Shown here: piece by piece, positions 17,303-25,976 of the stretch
How positions within the stretch are numbered: the stretch's first letter is position 1
Layout of the letters: every line of letters begins with the position of its first letter
The notes under the pieces: generated by a model
The model's database searches: none
The model's input: only the letters and a program-made list of their open reading frames with translations
What the model was told of the DNA's origin: nothing
Translations under genes and position numbers: made by a program
Source of the DNA: Rubidibacter lacunae KORDI 51-2
GTDB lineage: Bacteria > Cyanobacteriota > Cyanobacteriia > Cyanobacteriales > Rubidibacteraceae
Assembly: GCF_000473895.1 (NCBI RefSeq)
Contig: NZ_ASSJ01000074.1
Span: 1-64,000 of the forward strand
Length of the DNA stretch: 64,000 nt
Direction of reading: 5' to 3'

Positions 17303-18409
17303 CTAAAGCAACAGCAGCAGGAGAATAATTGCTGTCACGCCCCCAGCAACAATCCCCGCAACAAGTCCCACATTCGTGCCCTCATCAAACTCGTCTGAAG
17401 AGTCTGATGCGTGTAATGTCTGGGTGTCCGCCGTTGCTCCTGGTACTGATTGCGTCACGCCGTTCCCAGGACGGGCAGACTCCAGCCGTACCTCGGTTTG
17501 TGAATAGTCAGCACCATCTAGCATCACCTCGGTGATGACACCATAAGCCTCCGTCCAAGCCTTCTCGGTCTCTGAGGTCCACCCCTCACCGAGATATTGC
17601 GAGAACGTTTTCAACAGAGTATTGCCGACGAGGGGATAATGCTCGGGAAGAGCACCGTACTGAACGTGGCGCGCACCCAGCCCTTTGAGGGCTTCCGATA
17701 GTGCGACCGGATATTTAAGGTGGGCAACGACGTAATCCAACGATGACAGCAACTTCTTGCTTTGAGCCTCCATATCGGTGCCGGAGAAAAGAGGCTTGGC
17801 AGCAGGATAATCTGCAAACAAGTTGTTATAGAAACTGCGGGCAAACGCTTCGGCACGCGGCTTGACCAGCGCAAAGCTGCCTTCCAGCAATCCAACTTGC
17901 AACCCACTGTCGCCCTCAGCTTCCGCTTCCGCTTCGGTGGCCGCAACTGCTGCCAACTTCACGTTGTCTGGCGAGTAATCGGCACCGTCCAGCATCACCT
18001 CAGTGATGACGCCATAAACCTCGGTCCAAGCCTTCTCAGTTGCAGGCGTCCAAGCATCGCCAAGATACTGCGCGAACGTTTTCAACAGTGTATTGCCGAC
18101 AAGGGGATAGTGCTCGGGGAGTGCACCGTATCGAACGTGGCGTGCGCCCAGCCCCTTGAGGGCTTTAGTCAGGGCATCGGGGTTCTTGAGGTTATCGACA
18201 ACGAACACCAGGGATGCTAAGAGCTTCTTGCTCTGAGCCTTGAGATCCGCGTTCGCAAACAGTGGCTTGGCATCGGGGTAGTCGAAAAATAGGTTTTCGT
18301 AGAAACTGCTAGCAAACTCCTCAGCACGCGGCTTGACTTTCTCAAAACTCGTTTCCAAGAGCTGCACCTGCAGCCCCGGTTCTTGGGAATTTCCAGCGTC
18401 AGGACTCAT
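17303..18409 (-). CDS. Tandem two-globin protein with C-terminal membrane helix
   Basis: The 368-residue protein holds two flavohemoglobin-type globin domains: residues 10-148 with proximal His91, and 168-306 with His248. Both have Tyr at B10, Gln at E7 and a shared GLGARHV.YGALPEHYPLVGNTLLKTF stretch. An Ala/Glu linker joins them. An acidic linker (SDSSDEFDEG) leads to a C-terminal hydrophobic helix, residues 346-368, so the globins are tail-anchored to a membrane. No reductase domain is present. It heads a co-directional series with multiheme cytochromes 25 bp downstream, which could supply electrons. ATG 18409 was chosen; a TTG two codons earlier has slightly better ribosome-binding spacing. 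Confidence 0.85.
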   Translation of the reverse strand: MSPDAGNSQEPGLQVQLLETSFEKVKPRAEEFASSFYENLFFDYPDAKPLFANADLKAQSKKLLASLVFVVDNLKNPDALTKALKGLGARHVRYGALPEHYPLVGNTLLKTFAQYLGDAWTPATEKAWTEVYGVITEVMLDGADYSPDNVKLAAVAATEAEAEAEGDSGLQVGLLEGSFALVKPRAEAFARSFYNNLFADYPAAKPLFSGTDMEAQSKKLLSSLDYVVAHLKYPVALSEALKGLGARHVQYGALPEHYPLVGNTLLKTFSQYLGEGWTSETEKAWTEAYGVITEVMLDGADYSQTEVRLESARPGNGVTQSVPGATADTQTLHASDSSDEFDEGTNVGLVAGIVAGGVTAIILLLLLL

Positions 18410-18415
18410 CGCCAA

Positions 18416-19261
18416 TACGGGTCTCCAAAATAATGCGGGGGTTAAAATCCGAAACCAAATAAATCCGGAAGAAACTGTGCGAACTCTAGCCCGACCTTAC
18501 ACCACGAGGCGCAAGCGATCGCGCATGCAAAAACGGCCGCGAAGCATCAGTTCTAAAGTCCGACGTAAGCAGTTTAAGAGCGAGCAACTATTAAATCGTT
18601 TGCTCGCACGAGACTCTTACCGAAGCCGATCCAGATATTACCAGCACTTTGAGATAATATCGAGTATTCCGATTCGCGTATCACTGATTACAAACATTAG
18701 CTCGCTCGTCGGGAGTGATTTTGTCTAAAACGCTACGAAACCTCAGTGATGCGATTGCATGATGAAAGTTGTTCTTGCAATATATGCATGATGATGCGCC
18801 CCCCAAGCGCGAGCCCCTGCCAATGCAACCAGCTCTGAGAAATCTGTTTCGCTTTGCTGCGGAACTTCAGATGCAATGTCCGTGGTTCTGGCTTGGCATC
18901 CTCGTGCAAAAAGATGTCCGAATCAGTATCAGATACTACGGCATGACAAAGAACGATTCGACATGCGCATAGCTTTCATGCGGTTTTTTTTGCACGCTCT
19001 GTGGCATGACATGCTGATGCATTTCTTGCATTAAGGGGCGCGATTTTGCAATGTTTTTTACAAAAGATTGCGCACTGGATTTGCCATCCTAATAGTCGCA
19101 TATGACTCCGATCGCACTGAAGCTCGGTTTTACTTCAAATGTGGCGAGTTAGACTGGGGCACCATTGCAGCTACTGCCGGCATTGTCGGTTCGGTCAGCT
19201 GGAGTTACCAAGTAATAACTCAGCGCAAGTACTACGCGTCTCCTCCCTACGATGATGTTTC
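18416..19261. promoter_or_regulatory. Divergent control region between the globin/cytochrome series and ccs1
   Basis: This 846-bp space separates the minus-strand globin-cytochrome genes from plus-strand ccs1 and must hold both promoters. Bases 18750-19060 are unusually rich in GCATGA, TGCAT and TTGCA-type words. The 10-mer TGCATGATGA is repeated at 18756-18765 and 18785-18794, and GCATGACATGC lies near 19002-19012. They may be binding sites for a regulator. A short frame 19068-19265 ends in an ATGA overlap with ccs1. Confidence 0.35.
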
Positions 19262-19265
19262 ATGA
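19068..19265 (+). CDS. Possible short ORF overlapping the ccs1 start (65 aa)
   Basis: This frame ends TGA inside an ATGA junction, where ccs1 begins at 19262, a typical sign of translational coupling. Its second half, ELDWGTIAATAGIVGSVSWSY, could form one membrane helix. The N-terminal part looks random and the real start, if any, may lie inside. It could be a leader peptide or chance. Confidence 0.22.
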   Translation: MRTGFAILIVAYDSDRTEARFYFKCGELDWGTIAATAGIVGSVSWSYQVITQRKYYASPPYDDVS

Positions 19266-21061
19266 CTGCTAAGTTCGTTCGTTTTCTCGGGTCCGTCCGA
19301 CTAGCCGTACCTTTGCTAGTTGCGATCGCAGTTATTTCGATCGCAGCAACGTTCTATGAATCGACGGTCGGGTCGTCCGTCGTGCAGCAGGCGGTTTACA
19401 AAAGTCCCTGGTTCGGCGCGCTGATGTTCTTACTGGCGGTGAACTTGGGGGTATCTACCTTAAGTCGTTATCCTTGGCGCGGACCGCGTAAGATTGGCTT
19501 TGCCTTGACGCACTGGGGGTTGATTGCGATTATCGCTGGTTCGGCAGCTGTCATTCACCTCTGCGTTGAGGGGATGCTATTGGTTCGGACCGACAGCGAG
19601 CCGAATAACCAAGTTCGCTTGCAGGGAGAGGTGTTGGACGTCATTGACCCCGACGGCATGCAGCAACAAGCCGACATCTTCGTTCGCGCCGACGGGTCGA
19701 TATATCCCCCCCAAGTTGGCGATTTATCTGTGTCCGGCTACACCGAATCGGCGATTGCCTCAGCAACCTTTGCCAACGACGGAGCAGTTCGTAATCCAGC
19801 CGTGCGGTTGCGCTTGGAGAGCGATCGCATGGGTCAAACCCTGGAGCGCTGGTTAGCCCTGGCTCCGGCTGGCTACGTCCGCGTGACCGTCGGTCCGGCA
19901 CAGCTCGAGATCCGCCGAGCTGCCGATGAGGACGACCTGGAGCGGTTGTTGAGCCCGCCGTCCGATGAAGCGTGGGGCACGTTGGAGCTGAAGGTGGCAG
20001 GCGAAACAGCTGTCCTCGACGTGCGCGAACAGCTGGGGCAGACGGTCCGACTCGCGGACGCGATCGCAGTTCGGGTGGTGCGGGTGTTTCCAGACTTCCG
20101 CCTCGATGCGGACAACCATCCGACGACTGTATCCCAGGAGTTTCGCAATCCGGCCCTACAGCTTGAAGTATCTGCCCACGGTCAACGCGAACGCTGGTTT
20201 GTCTACGGGCGCGGGTTCGAGCCGACGCGCTCCGGTAACGATATCGCGCTAACCGCCAGCTATGCAGCCCCCCAAATCACTGCCTCCGACTACTTCCGCA
20301 TCGCGATCGCTCCCAGCGACAAACTGTTATATGCGGCGCGTTCGTCACAAGGGTTCAAACGCGGCGAGCTGAGCCTTGGCGAATCCGTAACGCCGGGCTG
20401 GGCGGACTTTCGCATCACGGCAATCGAGCGGCGCGATCGCGCCCGGTTAGTCCGACGCACGGTCCCCGTAACGCCCGTGGCAGCAGGGACGATGTCAACA
20501 GAGGCAGCGCCAGCATTGCACGTCGTCGCTTCGGATGGCAGCAACACCTGGTTGCCGTGGGGCGAACCAGCAACGCTGTCGACGGCCGGCGGCGATTACG
20601 TCGCGGCATTCAGTCCGAAGCGATTGCAGCTGCCCTTTTGGGTGAAGCTGGACGATTTTATTGTCGAGCGCAATGAGGGCAGCGACTCGGTCGCGATGTG
20701 GACGAGCCGCGTGACCTTGCTCGACCCGCAGCGCAATGAGATCGCTCGCCGCAACGTGTGGATGAACCATCCGACCTGGTTCCGGGGCTGGAAGCTGGCC
20801 CAAGCCTCTTGGAATCCCGGCGATTTACAGCAATCGACGCTCCAGCTCAAGCGCGAGCCCTGGTGGGTAACGGCCCTGACGTGGAGCGGTTCGCTACTAG
20901 TTGTCTCCGGCATTGCCACCATGTTCTACGGTCCGGCCCTCGCCAAGCAATTGCGCCGCCGCACCCAACCCAAGGCAATCGCGCCCGGGGTTGACCCTGG
21001 TATCGAGCCCGGTGGCGATCGCGTCGAGCCCGAGGCGGCACCGATTGCTGCCGGTCGGTAA
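19262..21061 (+). CDS. ccs1: Cytochrome c biogenesis protein Ccs1/ResB, enlarged form
   Basis: The 599-residue protein has three N-terminal helices (14-34, 46-63, 79-101) with SVRLAVPLLVAIAVISIAATFYES. A large periplasmic domain follows, then the family's final block LPFWVKLDDFIVERNEGSD...WMNHPTWFRGWKLAQASWNPG and a last helix SGSLLVVSGIATMFYGPAL. With CcsA it brings haem across the membrane and attaches it to apocytochrome c (System II). Typical cyanobacterial Ccs1 has, as I recall, about 440-460 residues. This longer version and its closing motif look more like the ResB of delta-proteobacteria or planctomycetes, suggesting transfer. It is followed by ccsA 95 bp later. Confidence 0.85.
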   Translation: MTAKFVRFLGSVRLAVPLLVAIAVISIAATFYESTVGSSVVQQAVYKSPWFGALMFLLAVNLGVSTLSRYPWRGPRKIGFALTHWGLIAIIAGSAAVIHLCVEGMLLVRTDSEPNNQVRLQGEVLDVIDPDGMQQQADIFVRADGSIYPPQVGDLSVSGYTESAIASATFANDGAVRNPAVRLRLESDRMGQTLERWLALAPAGYVRVTVGPAQLEIRRAADEDDLERLLSPPSDEAWGTLELKVAGETAVLDVREQLGQTVRLADAIAVRVVRVFPDFRLDADNHPTTVSQEFRNPALQLEVSAHGQRERWFVYGRGFEPTRSGNDIALTASYAAPQITASDYFRIAIAPSDKLLYAARSSQGFKRGELSLGESVTPGWADFRITAIERRDRARLVRRTVPVTPVAAGTMSTEAAPALHVVASDGSNTWLPWGEPATLSTAGGDYVAAFSPKRLQLPFWVKLDDFIVERNEGSDSVAMWTSRVTLLDPQRNEIARRNVWMNHPTWFRGWKLAQASWNPGDLQQSTLQLKREPWWVTALTWSGSLLVVSGIATMFYGPALAKQLRRRTQPKAIAPGVDPGIEPGGDRVEPEAAPIAAGR

Positions 21062-21156
21062 GCTCAGCTCGGATCGCTCGCACGCCAGCGATCCCTTTCA
21101 ACAAACCCGACCGCAATCCATTCAACCTACCGAACGCACGAACTCTACCAAACATC

Positions 21157-22884
21157 ATGAAAGTCCTGGCTGGCATCATCGGTTTTTGCTTGGGTTGCTT
21201 GCTGCTCCTGCTGCCGCTCGGGCAGTTTCAGCCCGACAACCTCGACTCGCTTCGTACCCTTGCCGTACAGCTCGACGGTCGCAAGAAACCGCTCGATACC
21301 GTTGCCAAGGAAACTGTTGCCCAAATCTACGGCGCGACGACCTACCGCCACGACGAGCGTGCCGAAGACTATTTCGACACGTACCTGTCGCTGTGGTTCA
21401 ACACGCGCAACTGGAATACCGAACCCTTCATTTTGGTCGGATATCGCCCGCTGCGCGAGGTCGTCGGTTTGGACCGCGATCGCAAGCGCTTTGCCTTCCA
21501 AGAACTCGTCAATAACAGCGAGTTGGGAGCCCTCGTGGGGCGGGCGCGACAGAAGCGCGCCGATGACCAAGACCTCGAGCGCCTGGAGCGCGAGGCGCTC
21601 GCCGTCGAAGACCGCGTGACGCTACTCTACAACGCGGTTGGCGACACCAATCTGCCGCTCGTGCCCCATCCATCCGATCTCAAAGGCACGTGGGTCGGAT
21701 TGTCGCAAGGGCAAAAGCTGTACGAGCCCGAAACGATCGCGCCGTTGCTGGCAGACTATGCGTTAATGCAGCAGACTCTGTTGAGTGGGGGTGCTCTCCA
21801 CTTAAACGCGATCGCTCCCTTGGCTGCTGCGCTGAAAGATGGCTTAACCGCCCTCAGTCCCGCAATCTATCCTGCCGACGCAGTCTTGGCGCGCGAGGTC
21901 CGCTTCAATCATTTCCATCCCTTTGCTAAAGCTTGGAAGCTTTATGGTTTGGCGTTCGCGATCGCCCTCGCCAGCATTGGGGTGCTGCGCCAGCCGCTGT
22001 ACTGGGGCGCGATCGGCCTCTTCATAACCGGAATTGGCATACAGACATACGGGTTCTGGGCGCGGATGCAAATTGCCGGTCGCCCGCCCGTCACCAACAT
22101 GTACGAGTCGGTGGTGTGGGTTGGTTTCGGGATTGCCGCGATCGCTTTAGTCTTCGAGCTATGCTCGCGCGCTCGCTACTACTTACTGGCAGCTGCTCCT
22201 CTGGCAATCGTTTGCTTGGTCCTTGCTGACAGCTTGCCTGCCGTTTTGGACCCCACGATCTCGCCGCTCGTGCCGGTTCTGCGCGATAATTTCTGGCTCA
22301 GCATCCACGTCCCGACGATTGCTCTCAGCTACGCCAGCTTTGCCCTAGCCCTCGGGGTGGGTCATGTAGCGATCGCCAATTACGTCTTTGCGCCGCAGGC
22401 GACACTGCGCCTCAAAACGCTTACGCAGCTCAACTACCGCGTCTTGCAAGTCGGCGTGCTGCTGCTGACGGCCGGCATCATCCTGGGCGGCATCTGGGCG
22501 CACTTCTCCTGGGGACGATTCTGGGGTTGGGATCCCAAAGAAACCTGGGCGCTGATCGCGCTATTGTGCTACGTCGCGCCGCTGCACGGGCGGCTCGTTG
22601 GCTGGATTGATGACTTCGGACTCAATGTCACCAGCATCGTGTCATTCAATGCCGTGTTGATGGCCTGGTACGGCGTCAACTTCGTACTCGGTTCCGGCTT
22701 GCACAGTTACGGATTCGGGACGGGCGGTTCGGAACTCGCGATCGCCAGTGTTGTCGGTGTGGATTTGTTGTTGGTTGCGATCGCGGCAGCCCGCCATGCC
22801 GGTTGGGGAAGTTCGGCGGAAACCCTAGCAGCCGAGGGAAATAATCGTAAACCGAGCGTTGAGATATCCGGTCTGGTTGACTGA
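21157..22884 (+). CDS. ccsA: Cytochrome c biogenesis protein CcsA, form with long N-terminal domain
   Basis: The 575-residue protein carries the tryptophan-rich haem-handling motif WGRFWGWDPKETWALIALL in its C-terminal part, along with about nine membrane helices from residue 265 on. Conserved histidines include SIHVPTIALS and PLHGRL. Ahead of this is a 240-residue extracytoplasmic region beginning LRTLAVQLDGRKKPLDTVAKET. That region is, as I recall, absent from the roughly 330-350-residue CcsA of most cyanobacteria but known in fused CcsBA-type systems elsewhere. It completes the haem ligase with Ccs1. Its neighbours suggest it serves the adjacent multiheme cytochromes. Confidence 0.87.
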   Translation: MKVLAGIIGFCLGCLLLLLPLGQFQPDNLDSLRTLAVQLDGRKKPLDTVAKETVAQIYGATTYRHDERAEDYFDTYLSLWFNTRNWNTEPFILVGYRPLREVVGLDRDRKRFAFQELVNNSELGALVGRARQKRADDQDLERLEREALAVEDRVTLLYNAVGDTNLPLVPHPSDLKGTWVGLSQGQKLYEPETIAPLLADYALMQQTLLSGGALHLNAIAPLAAALKDGLTALSPAIYPADAVLAREVRFNHFHPFAKAWKLYGLAFAIALASIGVLRQPLYWGAIGLFITGIGIQTYGFWARMQIAGRPPVTNMYESVVWVGFGIAAIALVFELCSRARYYLLAAAPLAIVCLVLADSLPAVLDPTISPLVPVLRDNFWLSIHVPTIALSYASFALALGVGHVAIANYVFAPQATLRLKTLTQLNYRVLQVGVLLLTAGIILGGIWAHFSWGRFWGWDPKETWALIALLCYVAPLHGRLVGWIDDFGLNVTSIVSFNAVLMAWYGVNFVLGSGLHSYGFGTGGSELAIASVVGVDLLLVAIAAARHAGWGSSAETLAAEGNNRKPSVEISGLVD

Positions 22885-22956
22885 CGGATATGTGGAGCGC
22901 GGACAACCGGCGCACCGTGTCAGTCAAGGCAAGCGATCTAGGCTGAAAAGAGGCAA

Positions 22957-22983
22957 GCGACCCGGCTGTGACAGCCGGGTCGC
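22957..22983. terminator. Perfect 12-bp hairpin after ccsA
   Basis: GCGACCCGGCTG and its complement CAGCCGGGTCGC are separated by three bases, 73 bp after the ccsA stop. The stem is very stable. No T-run follows, so it may stop transcription only partly or protect the 3' end. Confidence 0.5.
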
Positions 22984-23001
22984 TAAGCGCACGAACTATA
23001 G

Positions 23002-23104
23002 AACGTTCGGTAGTCCTGAAGTATGATGCTCGTGCAGGGTTGGGAGCATGGCTAAGTGCGAATTCTGCACCAACGCCACCCTCACTGTGCAGGACTGCCG
23101 AACG
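23002..23104. other. Structured element: long stem enclosing two smaller hairpins
   Basis: CGTTCGGTAGTCCTG (23004-23018) pairs with CAGGACTGCCGAACG (23090-23104), with one G-U or mismatch in 15. Inside, ATGCTC/GAGCAT and GTGC/GCAC form two further stems, making a three-way junction. The element ends one base before the stop codon of the protease gene on the minus strand. It could be a terminator, a structured RNA, or a folded repeat. I do not recognise a known RNA family. Confidence 0.4.
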
Positions 23105-23105
23105 A

Positions 23106-25976
23106 TCAAACCGTTGCTTCCCAATCTAAGGGTGCGCCGGTAGGTGAGAGGGGCGAATAGCCAATGCGGTTAACGCCGTCCATATACCAAACCAACGCCT
23201 CACCGTTAGCGCGGTTGCGCCAGAGCACGTCATCGTTGCCGTCGTTGTTGAAGTCGCCCGCCCCAGCAATCCGCCAAGGACTCTGAATCGGACCCGGAGA
23301 AAGCTGGGCGGAACCCGTAAGCTGAGTGTCATTCAAGAACCACACGGTGTTAAGCCCATTTTCTGAGTTGCGCCAGAGGATATCGGGGCGATCGTCGTTG
23401 TTGAAATCGCCGATACCGCTAATATCCCAGGCCAAGGTTGGGCCGGTAGGTGAGAGGGGCGAATAGCCAATGCGGTTAACGCCGTCCATATACCAAACCG
23501 TCGCCTCACCGTTCGCGCGATTGCGCCAGAGTACGTCATCCTTCCCGTCGTTGTTGAAGTCAGCCACCCCGGCAATCCGCCACGGTCCCTGAATCGGACT
23601 GGGGGTAAGCTGGGCGGAACTGACGCGTTGAGTGTCGTTCATGAACCACACGCTGTTAGTCCCGTTTTCTGAGTTGCGCCAGAGAATATCGACCTCGCCG
23701 TCGCTGTTAAAGTCGCCGAGTCCCCCAATGCTCCACTCCGTGGGAACGACATAGGGATTCAGCTGACTGACGCCGATGCGATTGGTATCGTCCATGAGCC
23801 AGACGCTGTTATTCCCGTTTTCGGTGTTGCGCCAGAGAATATCAACCTTACCGTCGTCATTGAAGTCAGCTGTGAGCCCGCCACCGCCACCACCGCTGAT
23901 GGGCGGTAGCGCCTCCAGGGCAGCATTGACATCGATCAGTCCGAAACCGCTGTTAAAGTCGTAGCCGGGTTGTCCCATATCGACGGCGGTCTCTTCGAGA
24001 ATTTGGTAAATTTGCTGAGGGCTAAGTTTGCCGGGACCGCCCTGAGCATCGAGTAATAGAGCGGCGGCGGCGGCGGCATGGGGAGCGGCCGCTGACGTTC
24101 CGAAAAAGTTAGGGAACCCGTCGCCCTCGAAGTCGCTACCGAAAAACGTTGTGTTGGTGCCGTCAGGGGCAGTAAAGCGAGGCTGATTACGGATTTCGGG
24201 TTGGGCGAGGAGATTGCCATTGGTATCGAAGAGAATTTGCGTGCCACCTGCAGATGAAAAGGACTCGAGTACAGGTGGAGTCGTCCCAAAAGCCGGCGTG
24301 TTGCCATAAAACGCTGCACCCACGCCGGCCGCGCCAGCAGCAGTCGGGTGGCCGAATGACGTAGGGCTGTTGGTGGCGTATTCGAAATTGATCCCCTCGC
24401 CAAAGTTAATGTACTTGATGCGTCCGGGATTACTGCCGCCGACCGGAACATAGCGCCCGATCGCCAAGTTTAGAGTTTGCGTGCTGCCAGAAAAGTTGGT
24501 ATAGCTCAATAGCTCGACAGCATTGTTACCGATGTTGTTATTTACACTGCCCGCAACAATGGTTGTTGCACTGCTGTTGAGTAGGAAGATGTCGAGGTCG
24601 TTGGTCGACCCAGAACCGCCAGCAGAGGCAAAGGGCGAATCCCATTGAAACGAGAGGTCGAGCGTTTTGCCAGGACCGAGTTGTAGTTGCTGGTAGATAT
24701 CAATTCCGCTGCCGGGGTTGAAATCGTGAAAAATGTAGCCTGAGCTTATAGAGTCATCGAGACCGAGACGGAAATCGCTTTCATAGGAATCGCGACCGCT
24801 GTTTCCCGCCGCAGAAAAGTAAGCTACCCCCGCCGCTGCCGCGGCATCGGCGGCTTGAGCAATAATACCGTCCTGGAAGAAGGGCTCGTTCAAGTAGCCA
24901 ATGTCATCCACAATAATGTCAGCTCCCGCAGCAACGAGTTCGCCAATGCCTTGAGCGAAGTCGGCAGAACCGAGAAAAGCGGTGCGGAACAGCAACGTCG
25001 CACCGGGGGCAACATCGTGAATGAGTTGCATCATGGCGCGGCCCTCATCGCTGCCGCCAAATGGCAAATCCCCGATGACGTTGATGTTGCTCGTGCGTCC
25101 GAACGGGTTGCCCGCGCCCGGCAGATCGCCGCTGGCTATATCGGCACCAGCTCCACTCAGATTGTTGTAGCTATCGGAGAGCACGCCGATCGTTATGCCG
25201 CTGCCATCGACTCCGAAGAATTGCTGGCTGCCCAGGTCGGCCTGAATCGCAGCAACCCCCTGACTGGTCGTTGCGCCAACGCTTTTAATGGGCTGAGCAG
25301 TGGGTAGCAAGTACTCCAAGCTAGACAAGTTTTCCACGTTCGCGATCGCGTCAGTCGGCAGCCAACCGGAAACCACGCGCCCGTACCTGCTGGCATCCTG
25401 CAAGCCCAGTTGCTCCAAATCGGCCTGCAAGGCTGTCCCTGAGCCCGAAGCGATCCCTTCCACAGCTACAAGTCCGTCGCGCACTATGGCGCTTGCATCG
25501 ATCTCCGCTTCGTCAGTTGGTGTCTGCCCGACTTCTCCCAGAGCGCTGAGGACGTAGCTCACGCGATCGGACAGGGGATTCAACCGCTGCAACCTAATCG
25601 GGAACAATAAATCTGTTTCCAGCTCAAAGGTGTTGCCGTTTTCTACGACCTCCAAAGGTCTACCGTCGAGCAAGTCATCGTTCGTTGCCAGTCCGAAGAC
25701 AACTGCACGCGAGTCCGACAAAGGTTTAACAGCAGCTCGAGGCAATAGCTCTTTAAAAGGCAGCGGCCCGACAAACACCTCGCCAATCCAAGGCTCGCTC
25801 TCGATTGTGGAGTCTGTTCCGGAGGTGTTCACAACGGCGGGACCCACAAGGCCAAAGGTTGGCGCGGAAGAAACGCGTTCGGAATCTCGGCGGAACAAGC
25901 GTGCCGTCGGAGTTGGACCGACAGCGCCTAAGACAGGCGCTATGGCAGGCAGAATTATGGAACTTGCGGTTTTCAT
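23106..25976 (-). CDS. Subtilisin/sedolisin-like extracellular protease with FG-GAP-type repeats
   Basis: The 956-residue protein has a serine-protease core from about residue 255 to 690. It shows GSGITIGVLSDSYNN (catalytic Asp strand), SDEGRAMMQLIHDVAPGA where a subtilisin would have HGTHV, AAAAGVAYFSAAGNSGRDS (oxyanion Asn), and FFGTSAAAPHAAAAAALL with the nucleophilic Ser. Glu in place of the catalytic His recalls sedolisins or a divergent S8 group. A glycine linker leads to five repeats of about 50 residues with DFN.DGK.D.LWRN, calcium-binding FG-GAP/VCBS-like blades. No classical signal peptide is seen, so export is uncertain. It may act on proteins or peptides outside the cell. Confidence 0.75.
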   Translation of the reverse strand: MKTASSIILPAIAPVLGAVGPTPTARLFRRDSERVSSAPTFGLVGPAVVNTSGTDSTIESEPWIGEVFVGPLPFKELLPRAAVKPLSDSRAVVFGLATNDDLLDGRPLEVVENGNTFELETDLLFPIRLQRLNPLSDRVSYVLSALGEVGQTPTDEAEIDASAIVRDGLVAVEGIASGSGTALQADLEQLGLQDASRYGRVVSGWLPTDAIANVENLSSLEYLLPTAQPIKSVGATTSQGVAAIQADLGSQQFFGVDGSGITIGVLSDSYNNLSGAGADIASGDLPGAGNPFGRTSNINVIGDLPFGGSDEGRAMMQLIHDVAPGATLLFRTAFLGSADFAQGIGELVAAGADIIVDDIGYLNEPFFQDGIIAQAADAAAAAGVAYFSAAGNSGRDSYESDFRLGLDDSISSGYIFHDFNPGSGIDIYQQLQLGPGKTLDLSFQWDSPFASAGGSGSTNDLDIFLLNSSATTIVAGSVNNNIGNNAVELLSYTNFSGSTQTLNLAIGRYVPVGGSNPGRIKYINFGEGINFEYATNSPTSFGHPTAAGAAGVGAAFYGNTPAFGTTPPVLESFSSAGGTQILFDTNGNLLAQPEIRNQPRFTAPDGTNTTFFGSDFEGDGFPNFFGTSAAAPHAAAAAALLLDAQGGPGKLSPQQIYQILEETAVDMGQPGYDFNSGFGLIDVNAALEALPPISGGGGGGLTADFNDDGKVDILWRNTENGNNSVWLMDDTNRIGVSQLNPYVVPTEWSIGGLGDFNSDGEVDILWRNSENGTNSVWFMNDTQRVSSAQLTPSPIQGPWRIAGVADFNNDGKDDVLWRNRANGEATVWYMDGVNRIGYSPLSPTGPTLAWDISGIGDFNNDDRPDILWRNSENGLNTVWFLNDTQLTGSAQLSPGPIQSPWRIAGAGDFNNDGNDDVLWRNRANGEALVWYMDGVNRIGYSPLSPTGAPLDWEATV
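23136..23606. repeat. Near-identical DNA repeat units within the FG-GAP region
   Basis: A block starting GCCGGTAGGTGAGAGGGGCG at 23136 recurs at 23442, 306 bp later (102 codons, two repeat units). About 55 bases are identical and similarity extends for some 150. This indicates recent duplication or gene conversion of repeat pairs inside the protease gene. Confidence 0.8.

Noticed and set aside
18769-18972. 67-residue frame in the globin/ccs1 gap
   Set aside because: No ribosome site, odd composition, and it lies inside the TGCA-rich candidate control region.
23136-23900. Regular repeats that could suggest a CRISPR array
   Set aside because: They are in frame and encode FG-GAP blades; the spacing (about 150 bp per blade) and lack of unique spacers rule out CRISPR.
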